A stretch of DNA of 64,000 nucleotides from Streptomyces sp. NRRL F-4489 (GCF_001509485.1 NZ_LLZI01000265.1:56382-120381), one strand, 5' to 3'; counted from the first letter of the stretch, positions 42,256-52,418 are shown. A program made the numbers and translations. The notes: a model not told the origin generated them from the letters alone.

Positions 42256-44454
42256 ATGAGCGAGAAGTCGAGTACGAACCCAGGAGCCGCCGGAAGGGCA
42301 CCGGCGGCCGACCGGCCCCAGGCCGTGCGCAATGTGGTGCTGGTCGGCCACAGCGGATCGGGGAAGACCACCCTGGTCGAGGCGCTCGCGCTGGCGTCCG
42401 GCGCGGTGAACCGCGCGGGCCGGGTCGAGGACGGGGCCACCCTGTCCGACCACGACGAGATCGAGCACCGCCAGCAGCGGTCGGTGCAGCTCTCGCTCGT
42501 CCCGGTCGACTGGGGCGGAATCAAGATCAATCTGCTGGACACCCCCGGATACGCGGATTTCGTCGGGGAGCTCAGGGCCGGTCTGCGCGCGGCGGACGCG
42601 GCCCTTTTCGTCGTCTCGGCGAGCGACGGCGTGGCCGGCGCGACCCGGATGGTCTGGGACGAGTGCGCCGCCGTCGGCATGCCCCGGGCCCTGGTCGTCA
42701 CGCACCTGGAGGCGGCCCGCGCGGACTTCGACGAGATGACCCGGCACTGCGCGCTGGCCTTCGGCGGCGCGGACGCCGACGCCGTGCTGCCCCTGTACCT
42801 CCCGCTGTACGGCCCCCCGGGCCCCGATGGCCACTCCCCCGTCCACGGCCTGATCGGCCTGCTCTCCCAGGCGGTGTTCGACTACTCCTCGGGGGAACGC
42901 ACCGAGCGCCCGCCCACCGGGGAGGAGCTGCCGCTGATCGAGGCGGCCCGCAACCGCCTCATCGAGGGGATCATCGCCGGCAGCGAGGACGAGACCCTCA
43001 TGGACCGCTACCTCGCCGGCGAGGAGATCGACGTCAAAACGCTGATCGGCGATCTGGAGACCGCGGTGGCGCGCGGCTCCTTCCACCCCGTCCTGGCCGC
43101 CGCCCCGGCCGCGGACGGCGCCCGGCAGGGCCTGGGCACCGTCGAGCTGCTGGAGCTGATCACCGGCGGCTTCCCCACCCCGGCCGAGCGCGAGGCGCCC
43201 GCCGTGACCGCCCCGGACGGCTCCCCGCGGCCCGCCCTGGCCTGCGACCCGGACGGCCCGCTGGCCGCCGAGGTGGTCAAGACCTCCTCGGACCCGTACG
43301 TGGGCCGGATCTCCCTGGTCCGGGTCTTCTCCGGCACCCTGCGCCCCGACGAGACGGTGCACGTCTCCGGCCACGGCCTGACCGACCGGGGCCACGAGGA
43401 CCACGACGTCGAGGAGCGGATCGGCGCGCTGTCCGCCCCGTTCGGCAAACAGCAGCGCCCGCTGCCGCGGGCCATCGCCGGCGATCTGGCGTGCGTCGCC
43501 AAGCTGACCCGGGCCGAGACCGGCGACACCCTCTCCGGCCGCTCCGAGCCGCTGCTGATGGAGCCCTGGGCGATGCCCGACCCGCTGCTCCCGGTCGCCA
43601 TCCGGGCGCACAGCAAGGCCGACGAGGACAAGCTCTCCCAGGGCCTGGCCCGGCTGGCCGCCGAGGACCCCACGATGCGCCTGGAGCACAACCAGGACAC
43701 CCGCCAGGTCGTCCTGTGGTGCATGGGCGAGGCGCACGCCGACGTGGCGCTGGAGCGGCTGCGCTCCCGTTACGGCGTCCAGGTCGACACCGTCGCGCAC
43801 AAGGTCGCGCTGCGGGAGACCTTCGGCGGGTCCGCCGCGGGCCGCGGCCGGCACGTCAAGCAGTCCGGCGGCCACGGCCAGTTCGCGATCTGCGAGATCC
43901 AGGTGGAACCGCTGCCGGCCGGCTCCGGCATCGAGTTCGCCGACAAGGTCGTCGGCGGCGCGGTCCCCCGCCAGTTCATCCCGTCCGTGGAGAAGGGCGT
44001 CCGCGCCCAGGCCTCGCGCGGGATCGCCGCCGGGTACCCGCTCACCGGCATCCGCGTCACGCTGCTCGACGGCAAGGCGCACTCGGTGGACTCCTCGGAC
44101 GCCGCGTTCCAGACGGCGGGCGCGCTGGCGCTGCGGGAGGCCGCCGCGCAGACCGCGATCGACCTGCTGGAGCCGGTCGCCGAGGTCCGGGTGCTGGTGC
44201 CGGACGAGTTCGTCGGGCCGGTGCTCAGCGACCTGTCGAGCCGGCGCGGCCGGGTGGTGGGCACCGAGCAGTCCGGCGCCGGCCGCACCCTCGTCCGCGC
44301 CGAGGTCCCCGAGCTGGAGATCAGCCGCTACGCCGTCGACCTGCGGTCGCTCTCGCACGGCACCGGCCGCTTCAGCCGCGGCTATCTGCGGCATGAGCCG
44401 ATGCCCGGTCAGCTCGCCGCGAGAATGCGCCAGGAGGCCGCCGTCGGCGCCTGA
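42256..44454 (+). CDS. Elongation factor G-like GTPase (EF-G2/FusA2 type)
   Basis: The 732-residue protein has EF-G domain order: G domain (about 24-270), domain II (CDPDGPLAAEVVKTSSDPYV), III, IV and V. G1 GHSGSGKT and G3 DTPGY are kept, but the G4 NKxD motif reads THLE (residues 149-152), so guanine specificity is doubtful. This matches the EF-G2 (FusA2) paralogue of actinobacteria, whose translocase role is not supported. The domain IV tip has EFVGPVLSDLSSRRGRVVG as in EF-G. It stands alone, preceded by GGAGG 9 bases from ATG. Confidence 0.9.
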   Translation: MSEKSSTNPGAAGRAPAADRPQAVRNVVLVGHSGSGKTTLVEALALASGAVNRAGRVEDGATLSDHDEIEHRQQRSVQLSLVPVDWGGIKINLLDTPGYADFVGELRAGLRAADAALFVVSASDGVAGATRMVWDECAAVGMPRALVVTHLEAARADFDEMTRHCALAFGGADADAVLPLYLPLYGPPGPDGHSPVHGLIGLLSQAVFDYSSGERTERPPTGEELPLIEAARNRLIEGIIAGSEDETLMDRYLAGEEIDVKTLIGDLETAVARGSFHPVLAAAPAADGARQGLGTVELLELITGGFPTPAEREAPAVTAPDGSPRPALACDPDGPLAAEVVKTSSDPYVGRISLVRVFSGTLRPDETVHVSGHGLTDRGHEDHDVEERIGALSAPFGKQQRPLPRAIAGDLACVAKLTRAETGDTLSGRSEPLLMEPWAMPDPLLPVAIRAHSKADEDKLSQGLARLAAEDPTMRLEHNQDTRQVVLWCMGEAHADVALERLRSRYGVQVDTVAHKVALRETFGGSAAGRGRHVKQSGGHGQFAICEIQVEPLPAGSGIEFADKVVGGAVPRQFIPSVEKGVRAQASRGIAAGYPLTGIRVTLLDGKAHSVDSSDAAFQTAGALALREAAAQTAIDLLEPVAEVRVLVPDEFVGPVLSDLSSRRGRVVGTEQSGAGRTLVRAEVPELEISRYAVDLRSLSHGTGRFSRGYLRHEPMPGQLAARMRQEAAVGA

Positions 44455-44646
44455 CGCACCGCCCGGCGAAGCGTCAGCCGCCGTCCACAACCGCCCACTT
44501 GGGCCGGGGCGGCGGCTGTACGCTGGGACTCCGCCGCTGCGCCGACCGTTCCGGGCCAACCTGCGAGGACGCCGGGTCGGCAGGTGTGCGCGGAAGCGTA
44601 GTCGGGTAGAGCGCATCAGCGGATACGCGCGGTGATGGGGGCGGTA

Positions 44647-46305
44647 GTGGCAGACGGTTTTGACTTCAGTCCGGGGGCGCAGGTCCCCATCTCCGGGGGC
44701 GCCGGGCAGACCGCGGCCACCCAGGCGCTGGCCTCGGCCGCCTACCGCGACAGCCCGCTCGCCGACATCACCAAGGCCGACTCCGAGGCCGGCACCTCCG
44801 AGATCAAAAAGCCCAAGCTGTCGCTGTTCGCGCCCAATCTCGGCGAGGCGTTCTCCCGCGCCGTCCAGGTGCGGATGCTCGGCGGCGGCCGCAAACCGCT
44901 CATCCAGTCCTTCGGTACGGAACCGCAGACGGTCGTCGAGCACTGCCTGGCCGCCACCAACATCCGCAAGCAGCGCGACACCCGCCTCACCGTCCTGATG
45001 GTGGTCTGCGGACTGGTCTTCCTGCCCGGGGTGCTGCTCTGGCTGGGCGCCTTCCAGCTCCGCAAGGTCTTCTCCAAGGACGGCGAGGGCAACGGCCTCT
45101 CCCTGCTCGGCGGCATCATGCTGGTCGTGCTCGCCGCCGGCGGCCTGTTCCTGATGGTCAAGCTGCCGCTGACGGGCTTCTGGCCGCTGTACGCGCGCGG
45201 CGCGCTGGTCGTCCCGGTGCTCGGCTGGTGGCTGGCCAAGCAGATCTGCGAGCGCACCGCCGTCACCCTCCGGGAGGCGTGGAAGGGGCTGCTGGAGGGC
45301 GGCGGCGTCGCCGCGAAGATCCCCGAGGCGGTCCCGCTGGACCCCAACCACACCTCCGCCGAGACGCTCCGCCAGAATCTCGCCAAGGTCTCCGCCGAGC
45401 AGCGCAGCAACGTCGTCTTCTACGCCGGCCCCAAGGGCATACTCGGCATGGGCACCCGCTGGGGCAGCTGGCAGCTGGCCGAGGAGCTGCGCCCCGCCCA
45501 GGAGGGCACCGAGATCCACCCGTTCCGCAGCTGGGACGTCATCCGCGCGATCCACGACCGGCTGCGCCTGCTGGAGCGCAGCCCGCTGCACACCGGCGGC
45601 TTCCAGCAGCCGCCCTCGGTCCGGCACTGGATCGTCTCCCCGGTCGGCGAGAAGGCCAAGGCCGTGGCCCGCCCGGAGGGCACCCACGTCGACGGGTTCG
45701 AGGTCCGCGGCCACGAGATAGAGCGGATCTGCAACGAGCAGCAGTTCGGCAGCGGCGACCGCCACTACCTCGGCGTCCAGTTCGTGCTGTGGGACGGCCA
45801 GTTGGTGCTCACGCTGATGATCACCGTCACGGTGCTGCACGAGACGCTGCGCATCGAGGTCAGCGGGCACGCCCTGGGACCGGTCAACTCCCTGTTCACC
45901 ACGAAGCCGGAGCCCAAGACCAAGGAGGTCGCCAAGGTCGTCCGGTTCTGGGAGACCAGGACGCAGACGCTGCCGCTGATCGAGCCGTCCGAGGTGGTCC
46001 GGCTCGCCGCCCGCGCCCCGCTGACGTGGTTCCCGCCGGTGCTGGACTTCCTCGGCGGCAAGCTCGTCCTCCCCGAGCCGTTCGGTCTGCGCCACGTCTG
46101 GGCCGACAAGCCCTGGCGCCACCGCTTCATGGCCGATGACGCGCTGCGCGCCGCGACGCCCGTGCTGCGGGCGGTGCACACCGCCGCGATGAGCGTCCTG
46201 AAGGAGAACGGCGTGGACACCGAGCGCTTCGACAACCGCTCGCTGGTCCTCAGCGGCATGGTCCAGGGCGCCGAGCCGAAGAACGCCGACGAGTACAACG
46301 CGTAG
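44647..46305 (+). CDS. Large conserved membrane protein, function unknown
   Basis: The 552-residue protein has two or three membrane segments in its first third (about 120-215: LTVLMVVCGLVFLPGVLLWL, LLGGIMLVVLAAGGLFLMV, GALVVPVLGWWLA), a long hydrophilic C-terminal part, and no known enzymatic motif. It is common in Streptomyces as far as I recall. Start GTG at 44647 has GGGGG 6 bases before it; upstream, 192 bases hold a promoter region with a weak hairpin and no gene. Confidence 0.75.
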   Translation: MADGFDFSPGAQVPISGGAGQTAATQALASAAYRDSPLADITKADSEAGTSEIKKPKLSLFAPNLGEAFSRAVQVRMLGGGRKPLIQSFGTEPQTVVEHCLAATNIRKQRDTRLTVLMVVCGLVFLPGVLLWLGAFQLRKVFSKDGEGNGLSLLGGIMLVVLAAGGLFLMVKLPLTGFWPLYARGALVVPVLGWWLAKQICERTAVTLREAWKGLLEGGGVAAKIPEAVPLDPNHTSAETLRQNLAKVSAEQRSNVVFYAGPKGILGMGTRWGSWQLAEELRPAQEGTEIHPFRSWDVIRAIHDRLRLLERSPLHTGGFQQPPSVRHWIVSPVGEKAKAVARPEGTHVDGFEVRGHEIERICNEQQFGSGDRHYLGVQFVLWDGQLVLTLMITVTVLHETLRIEVSGHALGPVNSLFTTKPEPKTKEVAKVVRFWETRTQTLPLIEPSEVVRLAARAPLTWFPPVLDFLGGKLVLPEPFGLRHVWADKPWRHRFMADDALRAATPVLRAVHTAAMSVLKENGVDTERFDNRSLVLSGMVQGAEPKNADEYNA

Positions 46306-46341
46306 ACGAACGGCACGCCCGGGCACCGCCGGGCGGACGGG

Positions 46342-46382
46342 GACGGGCGCGCGCCCGGCGGGAAGCCGGACGCGCGCCCGTC
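46342..46382. terminator. Bidirectional hairpin terminator between convergent genes
   Basis: A 12-bp perfect outer stem (46342-46353 with 46371-46382), one C/A mismatch, then five inner pairs, with a GGGAA loop, lies between the membrane-protein stop (46305) and propeller-gene stop (46398). Confidence 0.75.
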
Positions 46383-46397
46383 GCGTACGTCAGGCCG

Positions 46398-47606
46398 TCA
46401 GCGGAAGATCCCGGTGTGCCCGAGCGAGTACCGCCCCGGCTGCGGATAGACCGCCAGCCCGTGCGGCCCCTCCCCCACCTTGATCTTCGCCAGCGTCTTC
46501 CCCGTACGGGTGTCCAGGGCGTAGACCTCGGAGTTGTAGCGGCCGGAGAGCCAGAGCACCTGGCCGTCCGCGGAGAGGCCGCCCATGTCCGGGCTGCCGC
46601 CGCCGCGGATGTGCCACTTGTCCGTCAGCTCGCCGGTGCGGAAGTCCAGCAGGGAGATGGAGCCCTCACCGCGGTTGGAGATGTACATGGTGCGGGAGTC
46701 CCGGCTCACGTAGAGGCCGTGCGCGCCCTTGCCGGTCGGCAGCAGCCGCGGCCGGGTGAAGGTGTCGCCGTTCAGGACCCATACGCCGTCGGCCATCATG
46801 TCGGCGATGTACCACGTCCGGCCGTCCGGCGAGATCTTCACGTCCTGCGGCATCGCGCCCTGGAACGGCAGCTTCTCCTGGGCGATCACCTCCATTTTGG
46901 CGGTGTCGACCTTCAGCAGCTCGCCGGAGAACTCGCAGGAGACGATGAAGTACTTCCCGTCCGGCGAGAAGTCGGCGTGGTTGACGCCGGCGCAGCTGAC
47001 CGGGAGCGTCTTGCGGATCTCCATGGTGTGCGGGTCCCTGAAGACCAGCTGCCGGTCCATCGAGGCCATCACCACCGCGTACTTCCCGTCCGGCGTGAAG
47101 TAGAGGTTGTACGGGTCGTGGACCTTGACCGGCTTGCCGGCCTTGCCGGTCGCCGGGTCGATCGGGGTGAGGTCGTGCCCCCGGTTGTTGTTGACCCACA
47201 GCGTCTTCATGTCCCACGACGGCACCACGTGCTGCGGCTGGACGCCCACCGGGATGGTCTCGATGACCTTGTACGTCTTGGGGTCGATCACGCTGACCGT
47301 GTCGGAGCCGGTGTTGGGCACGTAGATCCGCGCCGGGTAGCTCCGCACCTGCGGTGCGAGCCGGTTGGGGCGGTCCGCGGCGTACAGATCGTGCTCGTCC
47401 AGCACCGGCGGCATGCCCGGCAGGCCCTGGACGACGGCCTTGTGCGGCGAGGCCGGGGCGGACCGCGGCGCGGAGGCGGACTCCCCGCCGCCGGCGCAGC
47501 CGGCCGCCACCAGGGCGCAGGCCGCGGCGAGCAGCGCGGCCCGGCGGGCGGGACGGGCGGGGCGGGAGCCGGTCGGACGGAGGTGGATGCGGTTCCGGTC
47601 AGCCAT
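46398..47606 (-). CDS. Lipoprotein with a YVTN-type beta-propeller
   Basis: The 402-residue protein has a signal sequence with lipobox VAAGC (Cys37 as the lipid site). The mature part is a beta-propeller of YVTN/NHL repeats: ARIYVPNTGSDTVSVIDPKT, KTLWVNNNRGHDLTPIDPAT, GKYAVVMASMDRQLVFRDPH, and so on, about 6-7 blades. It is likely a surface binding or scaffold protein. It overlaps the stop of the deacetylase-like gene by one base (TGATG), so they are co-expressed. Confidence 0.88.
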   Translation of the reverse strand: MADRNRIHLRPTGSRPARPARRAALLAAACALVAAGCAGGGESASAPRSAPASPHKAVVQGLPGMPPVLDEHDLYAADRPNRLAPQVRSYPARIYVPNTGSDTVSVIDPKTYKVIETIPVGVQPQHVVPSWDMKTLWVNNNRGHDLTPIDPATGKAGKPVKVHDPYNLYFTPDGKYAVVMASMDRQLVFRDPHTMEIRKTLPVSCAGVNHADFSPDGKYFIVSCEFSGELLKVDTAKMEVIAQEKLPFQGAMPQDVKISPDGRTWYIADMMADGVWVLNGDTFTRPRLLPTGKGAHGLYVSRDSRTMYISNRGEGSISLLDFRTGELTDKWHIRGGGSPDMGGLSADGQVLWLSGRYNSEVYALDTRTGKTLAKIKVGEGPHGLAVYPQPGRYSLGHTGIFR

Positions 47607-48406
47607 CAGGTCACTAGCTCCGTTGTCGTCACCGCGCGCAGACCGCGCCGGCGGAGGCCGTCGAGGATCGGGGGCAGCGCGGCCACCGTGCCCGCGTGCC
47701 CGAGGTGGAGACTGACGACCGAGCCCGGCCGGACACCGTCCAGGACCGTGCGCCGGACGGCCGGGGCGCCGGGGTCGTTCGCGTCGAGGGAGTCCAGGTC
47801 GTAGGAGAGGACGTGCGGGTAGCCGGCCCGGCGCGCCAGCTGGATCAGCTGGGGGGTGGCGCGCTGCGTCTGGGAGGGGCGGAACCAGCTGCCGATGCTG
47901 CCGGTGAGCGCGCGCAGCCGGTCGGCGCACCGGCTGATCTCGGCGTACGCGGCGTCGGTGGGCAGCGCGGAGATATTGCGGTGGTGCATGGTGTGGTTGC
48001 CCAGCTCATGGCCGCCGTCGAGGACGCGGCGGGCCATCTCCGGGTGCGCGTCGAGCCAGTCGCCGACGGCGAGCACGGTGATCCGGGCGCCGGCCCGCTC
48101 GGCCTCGGCGAGCAGCGCCCGGCCCAGCGCCGGGTCGCCCCGCCCGTGGAAGGTCAGCGCGACCGCGTGGCCGTCGCGCGGCCCGTGCGCGATCTCGGCC
48201 GGGAGGCCGGGCGCGCGGGTCGGCGGCCGGGCGGCGGGGTGCCGGGCGGACCGGCCCGGGGCGTGCGGGTCCGGTCCGCCGGAGGCCCGTACGGGGGAGG
48301 AGGCGTCCGCCGAGCGGTGCGGGTCGCAGCCCGCCGCGAACGCACCGGCGGCCGCGGCGGAGGCGGCCGCGCGCAGCACGGTGCGACGATCCAGGGAAGT
48401 CACCAC
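47606..48406 (-). CDS. Tat-exported polysaccharide deacetylase-like protein, NodB fold
   Basis: The 266-residue protein starts VVTSLDRRTVLRAAASA, a twin-arginine signal with Cys27 in a lipobox-like FAAGC, so an exported lipoprotein is likely. The NodB fold is seen from HAVALTFHGRGDPAL to the end, with NHTMHH (metal His pair). The expected catalytic Asp pair of motif 1 (TFDDGP) is missing; TFHGRGDP replaces it. Activity is therefore uncertain. The GTG starts at 48406 and 48403 are equally possible. It is co-transcribed with the propeller gene. Confidence 0.82.
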   Translation of the reverse strand: MVTSLDRRTVLRAAASAAAAGAFAAGCDPHRSADASSPVRASGGPDPHAPGRSARHPAARPPTRAPGLPAEIAHGPRDGHAVALTFHGRGDPALGRALLAEAERAGARITVLAVGDWLDAHPEMARRVLDGGHELGNHTMHHRNISALPTDAAYAEISRCADRLRALTGSIGSWFRPSQTQRATPQLIQLARRAGYPHVLSYDLDSLDANDPGAPAVRRTVLDGVRPGSVVSLHLGHAGTVAALPPILDGLRRRGLRAVTTTELVT

Positions 48407-48495
48407 CCCATTAGAGGGGCAAAGCCTCCCCATGGGTGCGATATATCCGATTCATCCGGGTGCGTGTCGCCCCGTTCACCCGGCGCGCCGCATCC

Positions 48496-49041
48496 TCACT
48501 CGGGCCAGGCGGAGGCGAGCATCGCCCGGGTGTCGGCGAGGAGTTGGGGCAGCACCTTGGTGTGCCCGACCACCGGCATGAAGTTGGTGTCGCCGCCCCA
48601 GCGGGGCACGACGTGCTGGTGGAGGTGGGCGGCGATACCGGCCCCGGCGACCGCGCCCTGGTTCATCCCGATGTTGAAGCCGTGCGCCCCGGACGCCGTG
48701 CGCAGCGCCACCATCGCCCGCTTGGTGAAGTCGGCCAGCTCCGCGGTCTCCGACGCGTCCAGCTCGGTGTAGTCCGCGACGTGCCGGAACGGCACCACCA
48801 TGAGGTGCCCGCCGTTGTACGGGTAAAGATTCAGCACCGCGTAGACGTGCCTGCCGCGGGCGATCACCAGACCGTCCACGTCCGATTTCGCGGGAATGGC
48901 GCAGAACGGACAGCCGTCGCCGGCCCCCGGGCCGCTCGGCTTGTTCTCCCCCTGGATGTACGCCATCCGGTGGGGCGTCCACAGGCGCTGGAAGGCGTCC
49001 TGCGTCCCGACTCCGATCTGCTGTTCCGGCTCACTCGTCAT
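48496..49041 (-). CDS. HIT-family hydrolase
   Basis: The 181-residue protein has the HIT active site AHLHQHVVPRW (HxHxH), a CPFC metal-type pair near the N-terminus and the family GHLMVVPFRHVADYTEL. HIT proteins hydrolyse dinucleoside polyphosphates or aminoacyl-AMP-like compounds. ATG at 49041 was chosen because the ATG at 49053 is too close to the ribosome-binding GGGAGA. It lies 84 bases after thrS on the same strand. Confidence 0.9.
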   Translation of the reverse strand: MTSEPEQQIGVGTQDAFQRLWTPHRMAYIQGENKPSGPGAGDGCPFCAIPAKSDVDGLVIARGRHVYAVLNLYPYNGGHLMVVPFRHVADYTELDASETAELADFTKRAMVALRTASGAHGFNIGMNQGAVAGAGIAAHLHQHVVPRWGGDTNFMPVVGHTKVLPQLLADTRAMLASAWPE

Positions 49042-49079
49042 GGTCCGAAGCATATTCTCCCGGCCCGGACGGTGAAGCG

Positions 49080-49112
49080 GCGAGGGGCGGCCCCGGCGGG
49101 ACCGCCCCTCGC
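49080..49112. terminator. Hairpin terminator after thrS
   Basis: Stem 49080-49090 with 49102-49112 has 11 perfect outer pairs and further GC pairs toward the centre, just beyond the thrS stop on the minus strand. Confidence 0.7.
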
Positions 49113-49124
49113 ACACCGTCCGTG

Positions 49125-51104
49125 TCAGACCTGGACCCGGCGCTCCACCACATCGACCAGCTTCGCGATGGCCTGGTCGCGCGGGATGCCGTTCTCCTGC
49201 GAACCGTCGCGGTAGCGGAACGACACCGTGCCCGCGTTCATGTCGTCGTCCCCGACGATGATCATGAACGGCACCTTGGACTTCTGGGCGTTGCGGATCT
49301 TCTTCTGCATGCGGTCCGAGGAGGCGTCGACCTCCACCCGCAGGCCCTTCTTCTTCGCGTCCGCCGCGAAGTCCTGGAGGTACTCCACGTGCGCGTCGCC
49401 GATCGGGATGCAGGTGGCCTGCACCGGCGCCAGCCACGCCGGGAAGGCGCCCGCGTAGTGCTCCAGCAGCACCGCGAAGAACCGCTCGATCGACCCGAAC
49501 AGCGCGCGGTGGATCATGACCGGCCGCTGCTTGCTGCCGTCCGCCGCGGTGTATTCGAGGTCGAAGCGCTCCGGGAGGTTGAAGTCGAGCTGGATCGTCG
49601 ACATCTGCCAGGTGCGGCCGATCGCGTCCTTGGTCTGGACGGAGATCTTCGGGCCGTAGAAGGCCGCGCCGCCCGGGTCCGGGACGAGCGGGAGGCCCTG
49701 CTTGTCCGCGACCTGGCGCAGCGTCTCGGTGGCCTCCTCCCACACCTCGTCCGAGCCGACGAACTTGGTCTCGTCCTTGGTGGACAGCTCCAGGTAGAAG
49801 TCGTCCAGACCGTAGTCGCGCAGCAGATTGAGCACGAAGGTGAGCGTCTTGTCGAGCTCGTCGGCCATCTGCTCGCGGGTGCAGTAGATGTGCGCGTCGT
49901 CCTGCGTGAAGCCGCGGGCGCGGGTCAGGCCGTGCACCACACCCGACTTCTCGTACCGGTACACCGTCCCGAACTCGAAGAGGCGCAGCGGCAGTTCGCG
50001 GTACGAGCGGCCGCGCGCGTCGAAGATCAGGTTGTGCATCGGGCAGTTCATGGGCTTGAGGTAGTAGTCCACGCCCTCGTCGAGCTGCATGGGCGGGTAC
50101 ATGCCGTCGGCGTACCAGTCCAGGTGGCCCGAGGTCTCGAAGAGCTTCCCCTTCGTCGCGTGCGGGGTGTAGACGAACTCGTAGCCCTCCTCCTCGTGGC
50201 GGCGGCGCGAGTAGTCCTCCATCACGCGGCGGACCACACCGCCCTTGGGGTGGAAGACGGCCAGGCCGGAGCCGATCTGCTCGGGGACGGAGAAGAGGTC
50301 CAGCTCGGCGCCGAGCTTGCGGTGGTCGCGCTTCTCGGCCTCGGCGAGGAAGTCCAGGTACGCCTTCAGCTCGTCCTTGGTCGGCCAGGCGGTGCCGTAG
50401 ATCCGCTGGAGCTGGGGGTTCTTCTCGCTGCCGCGCCAGTACGCGGCGGCCGACCGCATCAGCTTGAAGACCGGGATGTGCCGGGTGCTGGGCAGGTGCG
50501 GGCCGCGGCAGAGGTCCTTCCAGCACAGCTCGCCGGTCTTGGCGTCGAGGTTGTCGTAGATCGTCAGCTCGCCGGCGCCGACCTCGGCGGAGGCGCCCTC
50601 GGCGGCGTCCGCGGCGGAGCCCTTGAGGCCGATCAGTTCGAGCTTGTACGGCTCGCCGGCCAGCTCGGCGCGGGCCTCCTCGTCGGTCACCGGGCGGCGG
50701 GCGAACTTCTGGCCGCGCTTCTGGATCTCCTGCATCTTCTTCTCGATGCGCTTGAGATCGTCGGGGTGGAAGGGCTTCTCGACGTCGAAGTCGTAGTAGA
50801 AGCCGTCCTTGATCGGCGGGCCGATGCCGAGCTTGGCCTCCGGGAAGAGCTCCTGGACCGCCTGCGCCATGACGTGCGCGGCGGAGTGGCGCAGGATGTT
50901 CAGGCCGTCCTCGGAGGTGATCTCGACGGGCTCGACCTCGTCGCCGTCGGCCAGCTCGTAGGCGAGGTCCTTCAGTTCGCCGGCCACCTTCGCGGCCACG
51001 ACGCTGCGCTCCCCCTGGAAGAGGTCGGCGGCCGTAGTGCCCGTGGTCACCACGCGTTCTTCCCGCTCGGAATCGCGTTGGACGGTCACACGGACGTCTG
51101 ACAC
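49125..51104 (-). CDS. thrS: Threonyl-tRNA synthetase
   Basis: The 659-residue protein has the TGS domain ([14 protein letters not shown]), the editing domain with [11 protein letters not shown] and catalytic class II core with [20 protein letters not shown] (zinc Cys), and an anticodon-binding C-terminus. Two starts are possible: GTG 51104 with GGAGA 5 bases before it and usual length, or ATG 51122 upstream with AGGA; I chose 51104. Confidence 0.96.
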   Translation of the reverse strand: MSDVRVTVQRDSEREERVVTTGTTAADLFQGERSVVAAKVAGELKDLAYELADGDEVEPVEITSEDGLNILRHSAAHVMAQAVQELFPEAKLGIGPPIKDGFYYDFDVEKPFHPDDLKRIEKKMQEIQKRGQKFARRPVTDEEARAELAGEPYKLELIGLKGSAADAAEGASAEVGAGELTIYDNLDAKTGELCWKDLCRGPHLPSTRHIPVFKLMRSAAAYWRGSEKNPQLQRIYGTAWPTKDELKAYLDFLAEAEKRDHRKLGAELDLFSVPEQIGSGLAVFHPKGGVVRRVMEDYSRRRHEEEGYEFVYTPHATKGKLFETSGHLDWYADGMYPPMQLDEGVDYYLKPMNCPMHNLIFDARGRSYRELPLRLFEFGTVYRYEKSGVVHGLTRARGFTQDDAHIYCTREQMADELDKTLTFVLNLLRDYGLDDFYLELSTKDETKFVGSDEVWEEATETLRQVADKQGLPLVPDPGGAAFYGPKISVQTKDAIGRTWQMSTIQLDFNLPERFDLEYTAADGSKQRPVMIHRALFGSIERFFAVLLEHYAGAFPAWLAPVQATCIPIGDAHVEYLQDFAADAKKKGLRVEVDASSDRMQKKIRNAQKSKVPFMIIVGDDDMNAGTVSFRYRDGSQENGIPRDQAIAKLVDVVERRVQV

Positions 51105-51206
51105 CGGTCTCTCCTGACTCATGTCTTCCTCGCGGCAGCGTTTGCTGCGCCCCCGAATCGTACCGAGCCGCGGGACCGCACCGCGAAACGCGTTCCCGGC
51201 TCCCGC

Positions 51207-52418
51207 TCAGACGTCCGGCGGCGCGGTGCCGCAGCCGTGCCCGCCGTCCCCGAATCCGCCCTCCCCCGCCTCCCCCGAGCCGTCCCACAGGGCCTTCAGC
51301 AGCCGGTCCCGGTCGGCCGGATCGGCCGCGACGGGCGCGACGTCCCGGGCGCCGGTGATCCGCCGGAAGCCGCCCCGGCTCTCCAGCCGGCCGCTGACCC
51401 GCACCGGCAGCCCGGCCAGATGCGCCTGGCCGGCCGTGCGGTAGTCCCCGTCCCCCAGCGCGACCCGGACCTGCCCCACATCGGCCCCGGCGAGCACCCG
51501 CAGCCGCACCACCCCGGGCCCGTCCGGCCGCTCCCGGCGCAGCCGTACGACGGTGCCGGTGACCCGGACCGGCAGCGACGGCTCGGCCCGGACGTAGCGC
51601 CGCGCGGCCTGCTGGAGCGCGGGCAGGTCGCCGGGCGAGAAGGCGACCGGTTCGGGGCGGGCGGCGCAGCCGGGCGGCGGGCCGGCCGCGGGCGCCCAGG
51701 CCAGGGAGATCCGCACGCTCTCCGCGCCGCGCACCAGCGCGATCAGCGCCTGCGCCAGCTCGTGGCAGACGCCGAGCCCGACGGCCGCGTCGAACGCGTC
51801 CAGCCCGCCGGTGGCGCGCTGGTAGTCGGTGGCGTCCCGGGCCGCGTGCAGCGCCCGCTGGAGCCCGGCGGCCACCGGGCGCCCGGCCGCTACGGGGACG
51901 AACGCGGCCAGGTGCCGCCCGGACGGCGCCGGCCCGACCAGCACCTGCCCCAGGAACGCCTCGGCCCGCCGCTGGTAGCGGGCGCCGTAGTAGCCGGCCC
52001 GCGCGCAGCGGCCCAGCGCCCCGGCGGTCAGCAGCGCCCGGGCCGCCGCGCGCAGCTGCTCCTGGGCGTCCCAGCGCGCGCCGCCGGGGCCGCCCTCGGG
52101 CACCTCGCGCTCCAGGCGGACCTCGTCGCTGGGCACCGCGAGCGCCACCAGCACCTCGCGGGCCGAGGGCGTACCGCTGCGCTCCAGCGCCGCCACCGCC
52201 TCGGCCAGCAGCTCGGCACTGTCGGGGAAGCGGCGGTCGTGCGGCACCAGCAGGCTGGTGCCGGCCGCGCCGTCGGGCGGGGTCCAGCGGGCGTACCGGC
52301 CGGCCGCGCCGCCGCGCCGGCGCCAGCCGTGCCGGGCCAGCAGGGCGCCGAGCACCGCCGGGTCGAGCCGGGCGGGGTCCGGCGGCCGGGTGCCGTAGTC
52401 GTCGGTCGGCCGGTCCAT
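51207..52418 (-). CDS. Uncharacterised protein with OB-like C-terminal domain, paired with DUF4365 gene
   Basis: The 403-residue protein has an Ala/Arg-rich body and no catalytic motif. The C-terminal part (about 265-370: PVRVTGTVVRLRRERPDGPG, LPVRVSGRLESRGGFRRIT) alternates short strands with Gly, resembling an OB fold. Its ATG overlaps the DUF4365 stop (TGATG), so the pair is one operon. A nucleic-acid-related role is an inference from partner and fold only. Confidence 0.65.
   Translation of the reverse strand: MDRPTDDYGTRPPDPARLDPAVLGALLARHGWRRRGGAAGRYARWTPPDGAAGTSLLVPHDRRFPDSAELLAEAVAALERSGTPSAREVLVALAVPSDEVRLEREVPEGGPGGARWDAQEQLRAAARALLTAGALGRCARAGYYGARYQRRAEAFLGQVLVGPAPSGRHLAAFVPVAAGRPVAAGLQRALHAARDATDYQRATGGLDAFDAAVGLGVCHELAQALIALVRGAESVRISLAWAPAAGPPPGCAARPEPVAFSPGDLPALQQAARRYVRAEPSLPVRVTGTVVRLRRERPDGPGVVRLRVLAGADVGQVRVALGDGDYRTAGQAHLAGLPVRVSGRLESRGGFRRITGARDVAPVAADPADRDRLLKALWDGSGEAGEGGFGDGGHGCGTAPPDV

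Noticed and set aside
42223..46326. 1367-codon open frame on the minus strand
   Set aside because: Antisense to the EF-G-like and membrane genes, which have clear domains.
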